Below are positions 18,324 to 27,618 of a stretch of 64,000 nucleotides of DNA, one piece after another. How positions within the stretch are numbered: the stretch's first letter is position 1; every line of letters starts with the position of its first letter. The DNA lies in assembly GCF_000420065.1 (NCBI RefSeq), contig NZ_ATUF01000002.1, forward strand, positions 434,001 through 498,000. The letters run 5' to 3'. A program made the translations under genes and the position numbers. This DNA is from Varibaculum cambriense DSM 15806 (GTDB lineage Bacteria; Actinomycetota; Actinomycetes; Actinomycetales; Actinomycetaceae). A model generated the notes under the pieces. It was given only the letters and a program-made list of their open reading frames with translations. It made no database searches and was not told where the DNA came from.

Positions 18324-20480
18324 CTAGAGCATACAGGATACGCAGCCTTCGACCTCGGTTCCCTGCAGGGCGTGCTGACGCAGACGCATATAATAAAGGG
18401 TCTTGATCCCCTTGCGCCAAGCGTAAATATAGTTCTTGTTTACCTCGCGAGTAGTGACCGTGTCCGGGTAGAACAGCGTCAAGCTGAGTCCCTGATCGAC
18501 ATGCTGGGTGGCCACCGCATAGGTGTCGATAATCTTTTCCGGTCCAATCTCGTAGGCATCCTGGTAATACTCCAGGTTGTCGTTATCCATATAGGGAGCC
18601 GGGTAGTAAACCCGCCCGATCTTGCCCTCTTTCCGAATCTCAATCTTGGCCACGATTGGGTGGATGGAGGAGGTGGAGTTATTGATATAGGAAATCGACC
18701 CGGTTGGGGGCACCGCCTGCAGATTCTGGTGATACATTCCGTATTCCCGGACTTTTTCGGCCAGCTTCTTCCAATCCTCGTTGGTAGGCACCTTGATTGA
18801 CGATTTTTCTAGCAGCTCCCGGCACTTTTCAGTCTGGGGAGTCCAATCGCCGTTAATGTATTTCTCGAAATACTGCCCAGAGTAGTACTGGGAATCTTCG
18901 AAGCCTTCGAAGCGTTCCCCACGCTCTTTCGCAATCTTGCACGAGGCTTTAATCGCTTCGAACGCCACGGTCATGAAATACATATTGGTGAAATCCAAGG
19001 CTTCTTCACTGCCATAGAAAACCTTTTCCCGCGCCAGGTAGCCGTGCAGGTTCATTTGCCCGAGTCCAATAGCGTGGCTCATGCTATTGCCGCGCTCGAT
19101 CGAAGGCACTGCCCGAATATTTGACAAGTCAGATACGCTGGTCAAGCCGCGGATCGCGGTCTCGATGGTGGCAGAAAAGTCTGGAGAGTCCATAGTCTTG
19201 GCAATATTTAGCGAAGCTAGGTTACAGGAAATATCTTTACCCACCTGCTCATAGGTGAGGTCTTCGTTGAACTCGCTCTTTTCCGAGACCTGCAAGATCT
19301 CTGAACACAGGTTGGACATGGAGATACGTCCCTTAATCGGGTTAGCCCGGTTGACGGTGTCCTCGTAAACAATATAGGGATAGCCGGATTCGAACTGGAT
19401 CTCCGCCAGGGTCTGGAAGAAACGGCGCGCGTCAATCTTCTTTTTGCGGATCCGCCCGTCCTCTACCATTTCCCGATAATGTTCGGTGATGGAAATATCG
19501 CTCATCGGTTTCCCGTAGACCCGCTCTATATCGTAAGGGCTAAACAGGTACATGGGTTCCTTATTGCGTGCCAGGTGGAAAGTAATATCCGGGATTACTA
19601 CCCCCAGGGACAGAGACTTAATCCGGATTTTCTCATCCGCATTTTCCCGCTTGGTATCCAAGAATTCCATAATGTCGGGGTGGTGAGCATTGAGATAGAC
19701 CGCTCCGGCGCCTTGCCGCGCCCCCAACTGATTGGCGTAAGAGAAGGAATCCTCAAGCAGTTTCATTACCGGAACTACCCCGGAGGACTGATTCTCGATT
19801 TTCTTAATCGGGGCGCCCGCTTCCCGCAGGTTAGTAAGCGAGAGGGCTACCCCTCCTCCGCGTTTAGAAAGCTGCAGGGCAGAGTTGATACCCCGCGCGA
19901 TGGATTCCATATTGTCCTCAATGCGCAGCAGGAAGCAGGAAACCAGTTCCCCGCGCGCTTTCTTGCCGGCATTTAAGAAAGTGGGGGTAGCCGGCTGGAA
20001 ACGACCAGTCATGATCTCGTCTACCAGACGCTTGGCCAGTTCTTCATCCCCACGCGCCAGGTAGAGCGCCACCATACATACCCGATCCTCGAAGCGTTCC
20101 AGGTAGCGTTTACCGTCGAAAGTTTTCAAAGTATAGGAGGTGTAATACTTGAATGCCCCCAAGAAAGTGGGGAAACGGAACTTATAGGCATAAGCCTGTT
20201 TAAATAGATCCTTAATGAACTGGAACTGGTATTGCTCTACCACCTCCTGTTCGTAATAACCCTCGCTTACCAGGTACTTCATCTTTTCTTCCAGGTCGTG
20301 GAAGAACACCGTGTTCTGGTTTACGTGCTGCAGGAAGTACTGGCGGGCTGCCTCTTTATCTGCCCAAAATTGGATTTTTCCCTCTTTGTCATACAGGTTC
20401 AGTTCCGCATTTAAAGCGTGATAGTCCAGCTCGGGAGCGGGCGCGGTTTCTACTCCGGTGTCAGTTAGATTTTCTGCCAA
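18324..20480 (-). CDS. nrdE: Class Ib ribonucleoside-diphosphate reductase, alpha subunit
   Basis: 718 residues, the normal length for NrdE. The active-site region includes SNLCSEILQ, a NLASLNIAK stretch and the radical-transfer end with KTLYYMRLR. The C-terminal GCVSCML carries the cysteine pair re-reduced by NrdH. The first codon appears to be TTG inside the end of nrdI (16-bp overlap), so translation is coupled. It catalyses reduction of NDPs to dNDPs in the cytoplasm. Confidence 0.95.
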   Translation of the reverse strand: MAENLTDTGVETAPAPELDYHALNAELNLYDKEGKIQFWADKEAARQYFLQHVNQNTVFFHDLEEKMKYLVSEGYYEQEVVEQYQFQFIKDLFKQAYAYKFRFPTFLGAFKYYTSYTLKTFDGKRYLERFEDRVCMVALYLARGDEELAKRLVDEIMTGRFQPATPTFLNAGKKARGELVSCFLLRIEDNMESIARGINSALQLSKRGGGVALSLTNLREAGAPIKKIENQSSGVVPVMKLLEDSFSYANQLGARQGAGAVYLNAHHPDIMEFLDTKRENADEKIRIKSLSLGVVIPDITFHLARNKEPMYLFSPYDIERVYGKPMSDISITEHYREMVEDGRIRKKKIDARRFFQTLAEIQFESGYPYIVYEDTVNRANPIKGRISMSNLCSEILQVSEKSEFNEDLTYEQVGKDISCNLASLNIAKTMDSPDFSATIETAIRGLTSVSDLSNIRAVPSIERGNSMSHAIGLGQMNLHGYLAREKVFYGSEEALDFTNMYFMTVAFEAIKASCKIAKERGERFEGFEDSQYYSGQYFEKYINGDWTPQTEKCRELLEKSSIKVPTNEDWKKLAEKVREYGMYHQNLQAVPPTGSISYINNSTSSIHPIVAKIEIRKEGKIGRVYYPAPYMDNDNLEYYQDAYEIGPEKIIDTYAVATQHVDQGLSLTLFYPDTVTTREVNKNYIYAWRKGIKTLYYMRLRQHALQGTEVEGCVSCML

Positions 20481-20878
20481 AACTCACTCAGTCCTTTACG
20501 GCATATCTCAACGTCCTGGGAGGTTCCCAAGAGTTCGTACTTGTACATAAACGGGATTTTCAGTTTTTGGGCGAGAATATCGCCGGCAATGCAATACGCT
20601 TTGCCAAAGTTAGTGTTTCCGCTGGCGATAACCCCTACGCAGTGCTCGCGGTTGCTCTTTTCGTTTAAGAACTTGATTACTTGCTTGGGCACGGCCCCTT
20701 TGATGTTGCCGCCCCCATAGGTAGGCACCACAATCACATAGGGTTCGTTTACATAGAGGAATTCATCGCGAGGACGCAGGGGAATCCTTTTACTGCGAAA
20801 ACCTAGTTTCTCTACAAAACGCTTAGTGTTACCCGTTGCGGAAGAAAAGTAGACTAGCAGAGGTTCCGTATCGCTCAC
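20465..20878 (-). CDS. nrdI: NrdI flavodoxin-like protein
   Basis: A 137-residue flavodoxin-like protein with the FMN phosphate loop [12 protein letters not shown] at its N terminus and the glycine-rich [13 protein letters not shown] loop near residue 52, both typical of NrdI. It supplies the oxidant that assembles the manganese-tyrosyl cofactor of NrdF. It overlaps nrdE by 16 bp and follows nrdH after a 144-bp gap. Confidence 0.93.
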   Translation of the reverse strand: MSDTEPLLVYFSSATGNTKRFVEKLGFRSKRIPLRPRDEFLYVNEPYVIVVPTYGGGNIKGAVPKQVIKFLNEKSNREHCVGVIASGNTNFGKAYCIAGDILAQKLKIPFMYKYELLGTSQDVEICRKGLSEFWQKI

Positions 20879-21022
20879 CTTTGACCTGCCTTACTGTTTT
20901 CGCTTCTCGCTAATACCTGCTCTGGGATGCACTATTTTTCTGTTGGTTCCGCAATACCGCACCCCTGGGAGGCGACAGGTATCCGAAATATATTTTAATA
21001 GTTTTTGGAGGATGCGCCCGCC

Positions 21023-21271
21023 TTAGGCAGTAGCCACCGCCCGCGCGGCGACCGCTGTCCCCTTGATCTTATCGGGACGGAATCCGCTCCAAGAATCGGT
21101 ATCAGTTACCACTACCGGAGCCTGCACGAATCCTAAAGATTTTACGTGTTCCAGAGCGTCCGGATCTTGGCTCATATCAACTTCCGCGTAAGCAATTCCT
21201 TGCTTTTTGAGGGCGCGCTTGGTCGCATCACACTGTACGCAACGAGGCTTAGAGTAAACGGTGATCGACAT
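21023..21271 (-). CDS. nrdH: Glutaredoxin-like NrdH redoxin
   Basis: 82 residues when started at MSITVYSK, preceded by AAGGAG; an in-frame extension to 21316 has no such site. The redox motif CVQC sits at residues 11-14 and the C-terminal WSGFRPDKI matches the NrdH family. It passes electrons from thioredoxin reductase to NrdE. It is the first gene of nrdH-nrdI-nrdE. Confidence 0.93.
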   Translation of the reverse strand: MSITVYSKPRCVQCDATKRALKKQGIAYAEVDMSQDPDALEHVKSLGFVQAPVVVTDTDSWSGFRPDKIKGTAVAARAVATA

Positions 21272-21367
21272 GTTTCTGCGCTCCTTAAATCGGCTTTCTT
21301 CGTCTGCGCTATTCAAAGAATAACATCAGTGTAGTTTTTATGCCGCCACATTTTGGCGATGAACTAA

Positions 21368-21413
21368 ACACTACACCTAGTAGTGACTTAACACCAGTAC
21401 CCCAAGATAGTGT
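21368..21413 (-). promoter_or_regulatory. Putative tandem NrdR boxes upstream of nrdHIE
   Basis: Two 16-base sites, 21368-21383 (ACACTACACCTAGTAG) and 21398-21413 (read on the minus strand, ACACTATCTTGGGGTA), partly match the NrdR consensus ACACWATATATWGTGT. They start 30 bp apart, the usual three-turn spacing of paired NrdR boxes, and lie about 100 bp before nrdH. Only one half-site of each is good. Confidence 0.35.
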
Positions 21414-21416
21414 GTT

Positions 21417-21567
21417 TGGGGATAACCGGTGGAAAGAGGGCATTTTTCTGGGGATACCCCGGATACGAAACCTCTTTCGAGGCTGACCGCCCCGCGTCTG
21501 CCTGGCTTTTGAGTAAAACCCATACCCGAGATTATTGGTGAGCGGTTCCACCAAAAATTGTGGATAA
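21417..21567. promoter_or_regulatory. Cluster of DnaA-box-like sites between nrdH and luxS
   Basis: 21559-21567 read on the minus strand is TTATCCACA, a perfect DnaA box. TGGGGATAA at 21417-21425 and TGGGGATAC at 21449-21457 are one and two mismatches away. DnaA boxes upstream of ribonucleotide reductase genes are known from E. coli nrdAB. No dnaA/dnaN is nearby, so this is not argued to be an origin. The gap (21272-21742) otherwise holds the luxS and nrdH promoters. Confidence 0.35.
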
Positions 21568-21742
21568 ACTTTTCCCGGCGTGTCACAGGTGTCCGCGCAC
21601 AGGGGCCGATTCTGCCTAGCGCCCACTGGTAAGCGCGGGGGAAAAGTTTGCCCCAGACCCGCAACGACGGCAAGCTAGCCCCCGCACACGAATGGTTGCA
21701 GATAAGATGGTATCCAGAACAGCTACTACTAAGGAGCAGGCG

Positions 21743-22204
21743 ATGAGTGAGCGCATGAACGTGGAATCTTTCAACCTAGATCACACGAAAGTGGCCGCTC
21801 CCTTTGTGCGGGTGGCCGATCGCAAACAGTTACCGGGCGGCGACGAACTGGTCAAATACGATGTGCGCTTTTGCCAACCAAACCAGGAACATTTGGAAAT
21901 GTACACCGTGCACTCGATTGAGCATCTCACCGCGGAACTGATGCGCAACCATACCGATAAGTTGATTGATTTTTCACCGATGGGATGCCAAACCGGATTT
22001 TACGCCCTGATGTTAGGGGTAGAACCAGACGAGTTCACTCAGCTATTGGCGCTAACTTTTGAGGATATTCAACGCGCTGACCAGGTCCCCGCAGCAAATG
22101 AACGCCAATGCGGATGGGGCGCGAACCATAGCCTTAAAGGAGCGCAGCAGGCTACCGCGCGTTTCTTAGCGGCTCGCGATAGCTGGAATCAGATCTACGC
22201 TTAG
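21743..22204 (+). CDS. luxS: S-ribosylhomocysteine lyase LuxS (AI-2 synthase)
   Basis: 153 residues from the ATG preceded by AAGGAG at 21731-21736; the frame is open further upstream but without a ribosome binding site. The zinc-binding HSIEHL motif (HxxEH) and the later ERQCGWG cysteine are present. LuxS cleaves S-ribosylhomocysteine to homocysteine and the AI-2 precursor DPD. The next gene encodes the nucleosidase that makes its substrate, so the pair forms an activated-methyl-cycle unit. Confidence 0.95.
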   Translation: MSERMNVESFNLDHTKVAAPFVRVADRKQLPGGDELVKYDVRFCQPNQEHLEMYTVHSIEHLTAELMRNHTDKLIDFSPMGCQTGFYALMLGVEPDEFTQLLALTFEDIQRADQVPAANERQCGWGANHSLKGAQQATARFLAARDSWNQIYA

Positions 22205-22218
22205 GGGATAAATAGGTT

Positions 22219-23076
22219 ATGAGCAGCTACGAGACTGTTATTATCTGCGCGGAACTTACCGAGCTAGCTCCTTTGGTGAACCGTTCTTGGTTGCAAGAAT
22301 GTCTTTCTCACCGCTTCTCAGACTCCTACCAACCATCTAACCCCAAAAAAGTACTTCCGACCCCGGTTAGGGAAGTCTCAGGACTATGTTTTTACCCCCT
22401 GGATTTACCGGAGATTCCCGGAGAAGTCCTCGGGGTACAAAGCGGGGTGGGAATGGTTAATGCTGCCCGCACCACTGCGATCGCGATTGAGGTATTAGGG
22501 GCACACCAAGTGCTATATTCAGGCACCGCTGGGGGTTTAGCCAAAGACAGCCAAGTCGGGGAAATTATTTTCGGTGACAACTACGTGTTTCACAGCGCAG
22601 ACGCTACCGCTTTTGGTTATCAGCGCGGGCAGCTCCCAGGCATGCCAGCCCACTATGCAGGTAATGAAAGATTACTGTCGAGCGCCCGTAGCCTCTTAAC
22701 CGATCCTGGCGAGGATCCTTCACCCCGGGAAACCGCTGCCTCCCGATTTAAAAATCCAGTTTTTGCGGCAGAGACGGAACTTGCCGACGCTTTAGAGGAG
22801 ATCCCGGTACGCTGCGGTACCATCGCCACCGGGGATTCTTTTATTACTGAAGCCAATGTTAGTGCAGTACGTTCAGCCTTTCCTACGGCTCTAGCTGCAG
22901 AAATGGAATCAGCAGCCGCAGCCCAAGTAGCATTTTTATCCCAGGTTCCCTTCTTGGCAGTGCGCTGCGTTTCCGACCTTTGCTCCCCGGAAGGTCAAGA
23001 CGTATATCACGGTAACGCTGCTGTTTGCGGGGCGCTCTCCGCGGCAGCCACGATCTGCCTACTTGAGTCCTGCTAG
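22219..23076 (+). CDS. mtnN: 5'-methylthioadenosine/S-adenosylhomocysteine nucleosidase
   Basis: A 285-residue member of the PNP/UDP phosphorylase family. Conserved segments include GVQSGVGMVNAARTT, SGTAGGL, AAEMESAAAAQVAF and the catalytic-Asp region RCVSDL near the C terminus. It removes adenine from SAH, giving the LuxS substrate, and from methylthioadenosine. It starts 14 bp after luxS. It is about 50 residues longer than the E. coli enzyme because of an N-terminal stretch and an internal segment around residues 155-175. Confidence 0.88.
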   Translation: MSSYETVIICAELTELAPLVNRSWLQECLSHRFSDSYQPSNPKKVLPTPVREVSGLCFYPLDLPEIPGEVLGVQSGVGMVNAARTTAIAIEVLGAHQVLYSGTAGGLAKDSQVGEIIFGDNYVFHSADATAFGYQRGQLPGMPAHYAGNERLLSSARSLLTDPGEDPSPRETAASRFKNPVFAAETELADALEEIPVRCGTIATGDSFITEANVSAVRSAFPTALAAEMESAAAAQVAFLSQVPFLAVRCVSDLCSPEGQDVYHGNAAVCGALSAAATICLLESC

Positions 23077-23205
23077 ATCTAGTCACGCCGCCAGCAATAT
23101 CACATTGTGACACAGATATCGGCCACTTTTGCGCCTGATCAAGACTGTCCTCTAATCGGCGCGGTATGATTTCCATGTAATCTTATTTGCAGTGGGAGAA
23201 CATTC

Positions 23206-24042
23206 ATGGCCTCGTCGCGTCCTCGTAATTTGAAAGTAATCATTGGGCTAATAGTAGGGGTCGCAGTATTGTGCTCGGCTATAGTGGTCGCTTACGCCGC
23301 AACCAGAGATTCGGGAACCCCGAACGCTTCCTCCACGACTTCTAAAACGACTCCCACGAAAACTAAGACCCCCAAAGCTACCCCCACCACCACTCCCACC
23401 CCTACTCGTCCTCCGGTGGATTGCACTAAGGAAAAGTGTGTGGCGTTAACTTTTGATGATGGCCCCGGTCCTGACACTCCGAAACTTTTGGATACTTTAA
23501 AGGCGGAAAATGTTCCCGCTACTTTCCTACTGGTGGGCAAAGCGGTTGTCACTTACCCGGATACGGTGGCACGAGAGTTCAAAGAGGGGCACTCCCTGGG
23601 TGTTCACACCTGGAACCATCCGCAGTTAACTAAGATTCCTGACGACAAAATAGTCAACGAAATAACCAGCACGGCAGACGCGATCAAGAAAGCTGCCCCG
23701 GATGCGAAACTTACTTTCACTCGCCCACCCTATGGGGCTTTTAACCCCCGGGTAATTTCTGTCTTGAAATCCTTAAATCATGCTGCTCTAATCTGGGATG
23801 TTGACACTTTGGATTGGAAGCATCGTGACCCAAACGCGGTATTGTCTCAGGTTCAACAGCAAACTAAACCGGGGTCGATTATTTTGATGCACGATATTCA
23901 CCCCACCAGCATTCAAGCAGTACCCGAGATCATTAAATATCTACGCTCTCAAGGGTTCACGATGGTGACAGTTCCCGAATTATTCGGAGGATCGCTTACT
24001 CCCGGCAAGATTTATTTTGATCAAAACATGGTTCGCGAGTAA
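23206..24042 (+). CDS. Membrane-anchored polysaccharide deacetylase
   Basis: A 278-residue protein. An N-terminal hydrophobic helix (signal anchor, about residues 10-30) is followed by a Thr/Pro/Lys-rich wall-spanning linker and a NodB domain. Motifs: TFDDGPG, HTWNHPQL (metal H..H), RPPYGAFN, and a LMHDIH C-terminal catalytic histidine motif. It probably de-N-acetylates peptidoglycan or another cell-surface glycan on the outer face, a common route to lysozyme resistance. Monocistronic. Confidence 0.88.
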   Translation: MASSRPRNLKVIIGLIVGVAVLCSAIVVAYAATRDSGTPNASSTTSKTTPTKTKTPKATPTTTPTPTRPPVDCTKEKCVALTFDDGPGPDTPKLLDTLKAENVPATFLLVGKAVVTYPDTVAREFKEGHSLGVHTWNHPQLTKIPDDKIVNEITSTADAIKKAAPDAKLTFTRPPYGAFNPRVISVLKSLNHAALIWDVDTLDWKHRDPNAVLSQVQQQTKPGSIILMHDIHPTSIQAVPEIIKYLRSQGFTMVTVPELFGGSLTPGKIYFDQNMVRE

Positions 24043-24103
24043 TCGCGACAGCTAGGTTTTTCTGACAGACTGTCCCCGAAATTCTTTATTTATTCCCGGA
24101 GGC

Positions 24104-25291
24104 TTAAGACTCCGGGCTGGTCATAGCATCTACTTCCGCATCGGGATGGGCCGCGACCAGATCGTGCAGCGAGGACGCGGAGGCAATCATTCGAGCCATT
24201 CCGTGGGTTCCCACTACCCCCGCAAGCGCGGTTCCTAACCCGATTTCGGCAAGAGCGTCGGCTTTTAGTCCCGGCCATCCGTGCAACTTCGTTTGCAGAT
24301 CGGCAGGGATTTGCGCGAGCCCAATTCCGGCTGCAAATAATGCCCCTACTAAACCGGCAATAGCATCAGTTGCGCCTCCCAGCTGTACCGCGAGGGAGGT
24401 GGCGCGGCGGAGGGCGTCTTGTCCGCTAAGCGGCATCTCGGCATGCTCGATTTTCACAGCTTGCAAGATTCCTGCCACTGCCTGTAGGGCGGTAACTGCA
24501 TAGGTGTTGTCACGCGGCGGTTTGAAGTAGGTTTCCTCGGCTTGTTGCAACCATTCCTGCCACTGTTCGCGGCGAGCTGTGGGTAGCAGCGCTATTCCCG
24601 CCCCCAGGTTGATCCGGTTGCCCCAAGTTTCTTCACCGGGAAGCGGATCAGTAACTGCCCGGCGGATCGCTTCCGTATAGATCACCGCTGCCTCACTGGC
24701 TAAAGGATCCACGTGAGTTAGTTCGGTCACCGCTCGCACTGATTCTGCTGTCCACTGGGGATCTTTTATCCGGGTGAGCCCCAAAATAGCGCAGCGGCTA
24801 AGCGGACCGGCTCCGGAAGTACGGCGGGTACGCAAATGAAAATAGGCGGCAGCGGAACGCATTTTTCGGGCGGGATTCATATTAGAAATATCGTTACTGG
24901 TGGTTTCTAGCACCACCCTGGTGGGTGCATCTATTTTACGACTTCCCCCGTGATACCAGGCTAAATAACGGGTAGCGACGGCATCCAAGCCTTCTTCTGT
25001 GGTCAGATCGATTCCGGTGACCGCTACTTCTGCTATACAGATTCCCAGCTGGGTGGCTTCTGACCATTCTCCCGGACTTAGACGTCCCGTTGCTCCCAGC
25101 ATTCGGGGAATTCCCTCTAGAGGAGGAGTTTTGAATTCGTAGCCAACCCCTAGCGCGTTACCACAAGCTTGCCCCACGAGGACGCCACTAGCCCGATCTG
25201 CCATTATGGCTAGGGGTGCTTGTCCGCCGCGCCGGATCAAGTCCTTTTCTTGATCGGTGCGTTCTGGATTTTTATCACGCGCATCAGCCAC
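24104..25291 (-). CDS. ADP-ribosylglycohydrolase-fold protein with degenerate metal site
   Basis: A 395-residue protein of the ADP-ribosylglycohydrolase (ARH/DraG) fold: VLVGQACGNALGVGYEF near residue 37, THVDP near residue 190, and GGATDAIAGLVGALFAA near residue 310. In active family members the segment after the first motif reads W-TDDT and the last reads GGDTDT, whose aspartates bind two metal ions. Here they read W-SEAT and GGATDA. The fold seems kept but the metal ligands largely lost, suggesting altered chemistry or a binding-only role. Confidence 0.75.
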   Translation of the reverse strand: MADARDKNPERTDQEKDLIRRGGQAPLAIMADRASGVLVGQACGNALGVGYEFKTPPLEGIPRMLGATGRLSPGEWSEATQLGICIAEVAVTGIDLTTEEGLDAVATRYLAWYHGGSRKIDAPTRVVLETTSNDISNMNPARKMRSAAAYFHLRTRRTSGAGPLSRCAILGLTRIKDPQWTAESVRAVTELTHVDPLASEAAVIYTEAIRRAVTDPLPGEETWGNRINLGAGIALLPTARREQWQEWLQQAEETYFKPPRDNTYAVTALQAVAGILQAVKIEHAEMPLSGQDALRRATSLAVQLGGATDAIAGLVGALFAAGIGLAQIPADLQTKLHGWPGLKADALAEIGLGTALAGVVGTHGMARMIASASSLHDLVAAHPDAEVDAMTSPES

Positions 25292-25403
25292 CCTGTCAAC
25301 TTTAATGCACCTACTAGTGGATAGGCGAGATTCCCCTGGCTATAACGCGTGGTTAGCGAAATAGCCAGGGGTTCAGGCTAGCTATCCTTGATAGCGGGCA
25401 GGC

Positions 25404-27407
25404 TTATTTGCGGCGAGCACGATAGGAAACTAGCAGTCCTCCACACCCGAGGGCGATTAGCGCCGCCGACAGCGGAGCTGAGGGACTGGCACCAGTGGCA
25501 GATAGTACCGTCTGCTCGCTTGAAGGCGGAGGCGGCGTAGAGGAGGTAGGCGGAGGCGGGGCTTGAGGCAGGGCATATTGTTCATCTGTTTCGGTTTCCG
25601 AACTTCTAAAAGCTTGCGTCCGCGAGTCCCCTTCATAGCTAGTGACAAACACATAAGTGTCTTTACATTTCAAGCGTTCCAGGCTGAGCGGTTTTCCGTC
25701 CTTATCTTTGTCCACAGTATAAGTTCCGTTCTTAGCCGGTAGCTCCACCCTAGCTAAGGGTTCTTTCCCCTGTGTATCTTGATCTTTAATGGGTTGAGGT
25801 AGACAGTAAAGGTCATTACGGACTACCGGTTCATCACCTTTCCATTTGCCGGTGCCCACAAAATCCGGGTGATCGTCGGGAAATCCTCTCAGTTCTACCT
25901 GATCGGTCAATATTTTGCCCTGTTTATCGGTTACTACTTTCGCCTGAGTTTTTACCCCCGGAGAAAACGGCAGTACCTGAGTTTCCTCTTCCTCAAAAAA
26001 ATTGGGTACATAGTCTGCTTTTAAGTGGGTATCCTCCGGCTGTAAGTCCCGATGCGCAGCGGCTACGAAAGTATAGAAACCTGGTTGGTCTATCTTATAG
26101 GGATCAGTTTCGTTAGAGATAGTGACGCCGTTTTCTGCCTCTTCCGCATTTTTGGGAGTAGCGGGTAACTGCCAGGTTTTTATTGGCTGAGCCTCTGTTG
26201 GGATCTGTCCCGGGCCGCGCGCAGAGCTAAAAGGTCCGTAAAGCGACAAGTCGATCATCACGGTTTGCCAGGTTTCTTGTCCGGTAGTCTTCCCCCATTT
26301 TTCTTCGGCTTTCACCAAAATGGTGTCCGCTAGTTCCGCTCCTTGTTCTAGCGGTCTCATTTGCGATTGCGTCTGCGTTTTTACCGCAAAGAACTGTCGT
26401 GGCTCAACGCTCGTAGCTGCACTGGTGCTTATTTGCGAATTCGGGCCGGCGATCAGCAAATCCTGCCAACGGGTATGTTCCCAGATTTCGTAACTAACTG
26501 GCGGCAGCCCTAACACCTGCACCTGGGCACTCACTTTCCCGGGACCGGTTACCTCTATCGGGAGCTCTTTGGCGGTGCTCACCGAGGAAGTACTAAGGGT
26601 TTTGGGTTGACCTTTACTGGAAAAATGTGCCGGTCCCGTTAAGGTAACGCTTTCTTTGAGTCCGCTCATCGGGCGACCAGCTGCGCTTTGAGGCACTGGC
26701 AGGTACACGGTTCCTTGCGTGGATCCCGGGTTTACTTTTATTTCCGGGGCTGCCATCTGGTAGGGGCCGGCATAGGCGGCGGCTTGCTGCACAAGCTGGG
26801 CAGCCCGTTGCTTAATCTGAGCGGAACGGTTTTGCTCCGCAGTTAAACGCCCCGATAACGAATGAATCGCGTATACGGTAGCCCCCAGTTCCGGGTCTCC
26901 TTTATCGATAGCACCGCGAAGTTGTCCGGCTAGGTAAGCTACTCGGTATTCTTGCGCTGCCGGAAATACTACAGTCGTTCCTTTTACTTTATCTTTAACT
27001 TCAAAGGTCGCTCCGTTAGATCTATACTCTTGCCCCGCACCGATTACTCGGCGCCCCTGGTAGTTAATCCACTTGTTGCGCGGAGAGTTAATCTGCCGAT
27101 CGGTGGCACAGACCGCCACTTTGCTACCATCGATAGATTTACGAGCATTTAACTCTAGTTTGGAGTTGCCATAGTTTTTCCAGGCCGCCCCAGGTCCGGC
27201 TGCTTGGGAAGTTCCTTGATCGGTAACAACCATAGCGGAGGTGATCATGGCGATCGCGGCAGCTAACCCGAGGAGGCTGAGACATTTTCGTCTCCGAGCA
27301 CGCTGGCGACGTTGAGGACTAATCCTTGAGGACGAACCGGGGATCTGATTATTTCTTGCGGAAGTGTTACCACTGCTTTTTGCTGTTTTCATAGCCTCAG
27401 ATTCCAT
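25404..27407 (-). CDS. Large cell-wall-anchored surface protein (LSATG sorting motif)
   Basis: About 667 residues; the start is uncertain (TTG 27422, ATG 27407 or ATG 27392). A basic N terminus and hydrophobic helix ending near TSQAAG form a signal peptide. The body is rich in beta-prone sequence, with paired cysteines late in the protein (YCLPQP and LKCKDTY). A Pro-rich stalk leads to LSATG, a hydrophobic helix and RARRK, which is a sortase signal with a non-standard motif. No known adhesin domain is recognised; it is probably an adhesin or pilus-like surface protein exposed on the wall. Confidence 0.7.
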   Translation of the reverse strand: MESEAMKTAKSSGNTSARNNQIPGSSSRISPQRRQRARRRKCLSLLGLAAAIAMITSAMVVTDQGTSQAAGPGAAWKNYGNSKLELNARKSIDGSKVAVCATDRQINSPRNKWINYQGRRVIGAGQEYRSNGATFEVKDKVKGTTVVFPAAQEYRVAYLAGQLRGAIDKGDPELGATVYAIHSLSGRLTAEQNRSAQIKQRAAQLVQQAAAYAGPYQMAAPEIKVNPGSTQGTVYLPVPQSAAGRPMSGLKESVTLTGPAHFSSKGQPKTLSTSSVSTAKELPIEVTGPGKVSAQVQVLGLPPVSYEIWEHTRWQDLLIAGPNSQISTSAATSVEPRQFFAVKTQTQSQMRPLEQGAELADTILVKAEEKWGKTTGQETWQTVMIDLSLYGPFSSARGPGQIPTEAQPIKTWQLPATPKNAEEAENGVTISNETDPYKIDQPGFYTFVAAAHRDLQPEDTHLKADYVPNFFEEEETQVLPFSPGVKTQAKVVTDKQGKILTDQVELRGFPDDHPDFVGTGKWKGDEPVVRNDLYCLPQPIKDQDTQGKEPLARVELPAKNGTYTVDKDKDGKPLSLERLKCKDTYVFVTSYEGDSRTQAFRSSETETDEQYALPQAPPPPTSSTPPPPSSEQTVLSATGASPSAPLSAALIALGCGGLLVSYRARRK

Positions 27408-27618
27408 CGTAGAAACCGACAAAACCAGATCCGAAAAATATTTTCAGGATATTTATTAGCGCCTTCCACTTGGGGACAAGCTGCGGAAACTATCCCCTAC
27501 TTAAGCCGTTTTCCCCAGCGAAGACCAACCTATTTTTGTAAATTGGCTGGACAAACCGTCTAAAATACACTTTAATAACAATAGAAACATTTGCAACATT
27601 TACAACTTACTTAACAAG

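Noticed and set aside
21272-21742. Replication origin
   Set aside because: DnaA boxes are few, and dnaA, dnaN and an AT-rich unwinding element are missing; read as possible promoter control.
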